Positions 5,317 to 7,081 of a DNA stretch of 7,081 nt are shown here, one piece after another; within the stretch, counting starts at the first letter, position 1, and every line of letters starts with the position of its first letter. Origin of the DNA: Nitrosopumilales archaeon (GTDB lineage: Archaea > Thermoproteota > Nitrososphaeria > Nitrososphaerales > Nitrososphaeraceae). Position numbers and translations under genes: made by a program. Below the pieces are notes generated by a model. The model searched no databases and was not told the origin of the DNA. It saw nothing but the letters and a program-made list of their open reading frames with translations. The stretch lies in the NCBI GenBank assembly GCA_009665115.1, contig WJXE01000172.1:1-7081 (forward strand), read 5' to 3'.

Positions 5317-6327
5317 ATGGCTGAATTTTTTAGTCGACTCTCGTTGTCTGCTTTTGAAGATATGGCCGGAAAAAGTACTGAGGATATATCTTCTCGGCTT
5401 AAATCTTTAGAAGTAAGGTTTGAAAATGACATTAAGGAATTAATAGAACTCTCGGATGGGAGTAAACTAAGGACAAGGCTACTCCGTTCTGCGAGTGCAG
5501 AATTCATTCTAAAAGGCATGGTTAATGAATCCTCCTTAACCACACGAACAGAATATATTAATTATTGGATGTCAAAATTAATACTCTGTCAGAAAACTGT
5601 CATTTTGCTTGTGAACATTCTTATAAATAAGCATAATCGTTTCAAATTCCTGTGGAAAAAACATGAGGAAAAGGATAATTCTAACACAAAAGATGAACGA
5701 TATCTGCTTCACATTATCAACGAAGTATATGGACAAATTTACGGAATATCTCAAAATATAGGAACTGCGATTCGTGATTACTTTGATTTATACCAAAAAA
5801 TAAGATCCAATATTTCTAAAAGAGAAAAAGATTTCAAAGCTTTACCTGTTCAAGATCCAGAAATTCAGGTATCTGAAAGAATCGATGAGATAATTAGAGA
5901 AACTGAAAATTGCCTTCTAGTCAACCCGTCAGAAAGTGTACTAGGACTTTCTGCTGTGAGAATTGGACTAGAGAGTCTTATTATTACTAAAATTGGAGAT
6001 AAAATAAGACAGCATATTAGAATGAAATCTCAAACTAATGATGTAAACATACGATTCACTTCTAAACTCAAAACAGAAGATGTATTTCATATAATTAATG
6101 AACTTCTTCCGAAGCAGAAACAATATGAAGCTTTAGATAAAATATATACTATGTCTTGCGACACGCTTCATCGAGCAATTTCATATCCCAACTATATCAG
6201 CTGGGGATGTTTTTCTCTTGTCAGGGAAGAATTAGAAAAAATGATAGGCAAACTGAAACCAGATAGTGTGAATTTAGAAAACGTGATCGCGCAATTGCAA
6301 AATGAAGAAAAGCTCTCCATCATCTGA
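5317..6327 (+). CDS. Hypothetical 336-residue helical protein, C-terminal half DUF4145/HEPN-like
   Basis: No family is recognised with certainty. The protein is charged and mostly helical. Residues 1-60 look amphipathic (SSRLKSLEVRFENDIKELIE, 25-44). A hydrophobic stretch lies at about 86-104 (SKLILCQKTVILLVNILIN); it is weak for a membrane segment and could be a buried helix. A polar linker with KDNSNTKDER (119-128) follows. The C-terminal part (about 187-312) has the layout of DUF4145/HEPN-type helical bundles: SESVLGLSAVRIGLESLIIT (205-224), then MSCDTLHRAI (279-288) with a single conserved-looking His 285, then a closing helix LVREELEKMIGKL (301-313). HEPN domains are often found in RNases and toxin or defence proteins, but the classical RxxxxH motif is not seen, so no activity is claimed. 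ATG 5317 is the conventional start. GTG 5299 in the same frame adds six residues and fits one TATA candidate. The gene is intact and stands alone, with no partner gene close by on its strand. Confidence 0.85.
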   Translation: MAEFFSRLSLSAFEDMAGKSTEDISSRLKSLEVRFENDIKELIELSDGSKLRTRLLRSASAEFILKGMVNESSLTTRTEYINYWMSKLILCQKTVILLVNILINKHNRFKFLWKKHEEKDNSNTKDERYLLHIINEVYGQIYGISQNIGTAIRDYFDLYQKIRSNISKREKDFKALPVQDPEIQVSERIDEIIRETENCLLVNPSESVLGLSAVRIGLESLIITKIGDKIRQHIRMKSQTNDVNIRFTSKLKTEDVFHIINELLPKQKQYEALDKIYTMSCDTLHRAISYPNYISWGCFSLVREELEKMIGKLKPDSVNLENVIAQLQNEEKLSII

Positions 6328-6396
6328 CACTTATAGATGCACCTGCCTGACGAACATTTCGTAGTATAGAGAGCTGCAAATGCGGGGGAGATATGA

Positions 6397-6633
6397 ATGA
6401 CCAGCCAGAAATCAATAGTAGTAATAGTAATAATCACTCGCGAAAATACATCCTATAGAGAAGATGTTGTTGCTTTGATATATCGCAGGAAAAAGAATCA
6501 TAGGATTGCAGCAACAACCAAAAAATCTAAACATCCAATTTTTCCATTCAAGAAAATCTCAATTCACAATAAAGTTGACATCCTTTACCGATTTGCATAT
6601 AGTACTAATTTTTGCACGCGCTCATATCTTTAG
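6397..6633 (+). CDS. Hypothetical 78-residue basic protein, start ambiguous
   Basis: GGGGGAG (6384-6390) is a good Shine-Dalgarno-like sequence. It is followed by two overlapping start codons, ATGAATGA. The ATG at 6397 has the better spacing (six bases) and opens a 78-residue frame to TAG at 6631-6633. It starts MTSQKSIVVIVIITRE and becomes strongly basic (YRRKKNHRIAATTKKSKH). The ATG at 6393 (spacing two bases) gives only 21 residues, MNDQPEINSSNSNNHSRK and then a stop, but reads more like a normal N-terminus. A frameshift near 6445-6460 joining the second to the first is possible. A trinucleotide run (6411-6434, AGT and AAT units) lies at the start and may have caused slippage. No family is recognised. 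Confidence 0.35.
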   Translation: MTSQKSIVVIVIITRENTSYREDVVALIYRRKKNHRIAATTKKSKHPIFPFKKISIHNKVDILYRFAYSTNFCTRSYL

Positions 6634-6653
6634 ATTATTTCTATAAGCTATCC

Positions 6654-6761
6654 TTAACATTTCACAGCAGATTTACAATTCTTCTGCGTTCTATAAAACT
6701 TGTTGACAGCGTACCTCAGATAATATAGCCTAAATACCTCTGCTATCTCGACTATCTCCAT
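6654..6761 (-). CDS. 35-residue hypothetical ORF or fragment
   Basis: ATG 6761 to TAA 6654-6656 on the minus strand gives MEIVEIAEVFRLYYLRYAVN followed by a basic tail ending KSAVKC. The frame is also open for 23 codons upstream of the ATG (for example QQRTDLECDFGL), without a start. It may therefore be the tail of a longer, lost gene. The amphipathic, aromatic-rich helix is protein-like. No promoter or ribosome-binding site is seen and no family is recognised. Confidence 0.25.
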   Translation of the reverse strand: MEIVEIAEVFRLYYLRYAVNKFYRTQKNCKSAVKC

Positions 6762-6903
6762 CAAGCCAAAATCACATTCAAGATCAGTCCTTTGTTGAAC
6801 TAATTTGACCTGCAATTTTAGATTATAGTTCTAAGAAAAAGAAAGGAAGACGCTAGAAGAAAGTGTTTAGCACTAATGCCTAGATTGAGCTGATATTTTC
6901 TAA

Positions 6904-7081
6904 TGGAAAACTAAAGTCGTGTACAACGAGGATTTGTATTCTAAAGAAAAAGACAGTAGCCAGATAATTAAAAGGTGTTTCCGAGGTTTCAGATTACAAA
7001 ACTGAAATAGCTACGAGAAATTTGAATCAAACCTAAATGAAGCCACAAATTATGGGCAAGAACAGGTAGGACTTTTCGATT
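6904..7081 (+). pseudogene. Coding-like remnant running off the window end, one internal stop
   Basis: Frame 1 is open from 6904 to the window edge, broken only by a TGA at 7003-7005. It reads KVVYNEDLYSKEKDSSQIIK before the stop and NLNEATNYGQEQVGLFD after it. Between about 6974 and 7033 a second frame also looks coding (GVSEVSDYKTEIATRNLNQT). The whole could be one sequence with two compensating one-base shifts. No start codon with signals is seen at the 5' end. The upstream 6762-6903 holds nothing I can name. This may be the 5' part of a decayed or frameshifted gene continuing beyond the window. Confidence 0.25.

Noticed and set aside
5280..5543. Minus-strand 87-residue frame, and a similar one at 6192-6437
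   Set aside because: Antisense shadows of the two ends of the 336-residue gene; no start signals or family features.
1..7081. CRISPR array, transposon ends or integrase
   Set aside because: No regularly spaced repeats, no terminal inverted repeats with target duplications, and no transposase or recombinase motifs were seen in any frame.

Overview
The window looks like a piece of an ammonia-oxidising archaeon of the Nitrososphaeria (Thaumarchaeota), probably a low-G+C member such as Nitrosocosmicus or a relative. The main support is the protein at 4139-5074, an EF-Tu/SelB-like protein with a degenerate G domain. From memory it resembles a family found in this group. The DNA is A+T-rich by eye, several genes have TATA-box-like elements about 26 bases before the start codon, and the gene density is low. 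The lineage call is an inference; no database was searched.

Layout. 1-241: weak traces only (a possible 3' gene end with a hairpin plus T-run, and minus-strand coding-like fragments). 242-2715: a decayed sulfonate/nitrate/taurine-type ABC importer. The permease (minus) is intact. The ATPase (minus) is a pseudogene with a frameshift, two stops and internal deletions. The substrate-binding protein (plus, divergent) is a pseudogene with several frameshifts, deletions and a 16-bp tandem duplication. 2716-3078: a broken small minus-strand gene and, on the plus strand, an intact 40-residue Cys/His-rich microprotein gene behind a good TATA box. 3079-4138: low-density DNA with doubtful small ORFs on both strands. 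4139-5074: the EF-Tu/SelB-like protein. 5317-6327: an uncharacterised mostly helical protein whose C-terminal half recalls DUF4145/HEPN-type domains. 6328-7081: doubtful small ORFs and a broken coding remnant running off the window end.

How the genes relate. The three ABC genes would have formed one importer: lipoprotein or secreted binding protein, one permease acting as a dimer, and one ATPase. The transporter cannot work as encoded here, because the ATPase has lost most of its nucleotide-binding core and the binding protein is broken. The permease is either newly orphaned or uses an ATPase from elsewhere. The EF-Tu-like gene and the 336-residue gene are single genes with their own promoters, and I see no operon link between them. 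The best candidates for something undescribed are the Cys/His microprotein and the 336-residue protein. I do not see a convincing complete new multi-gene system.
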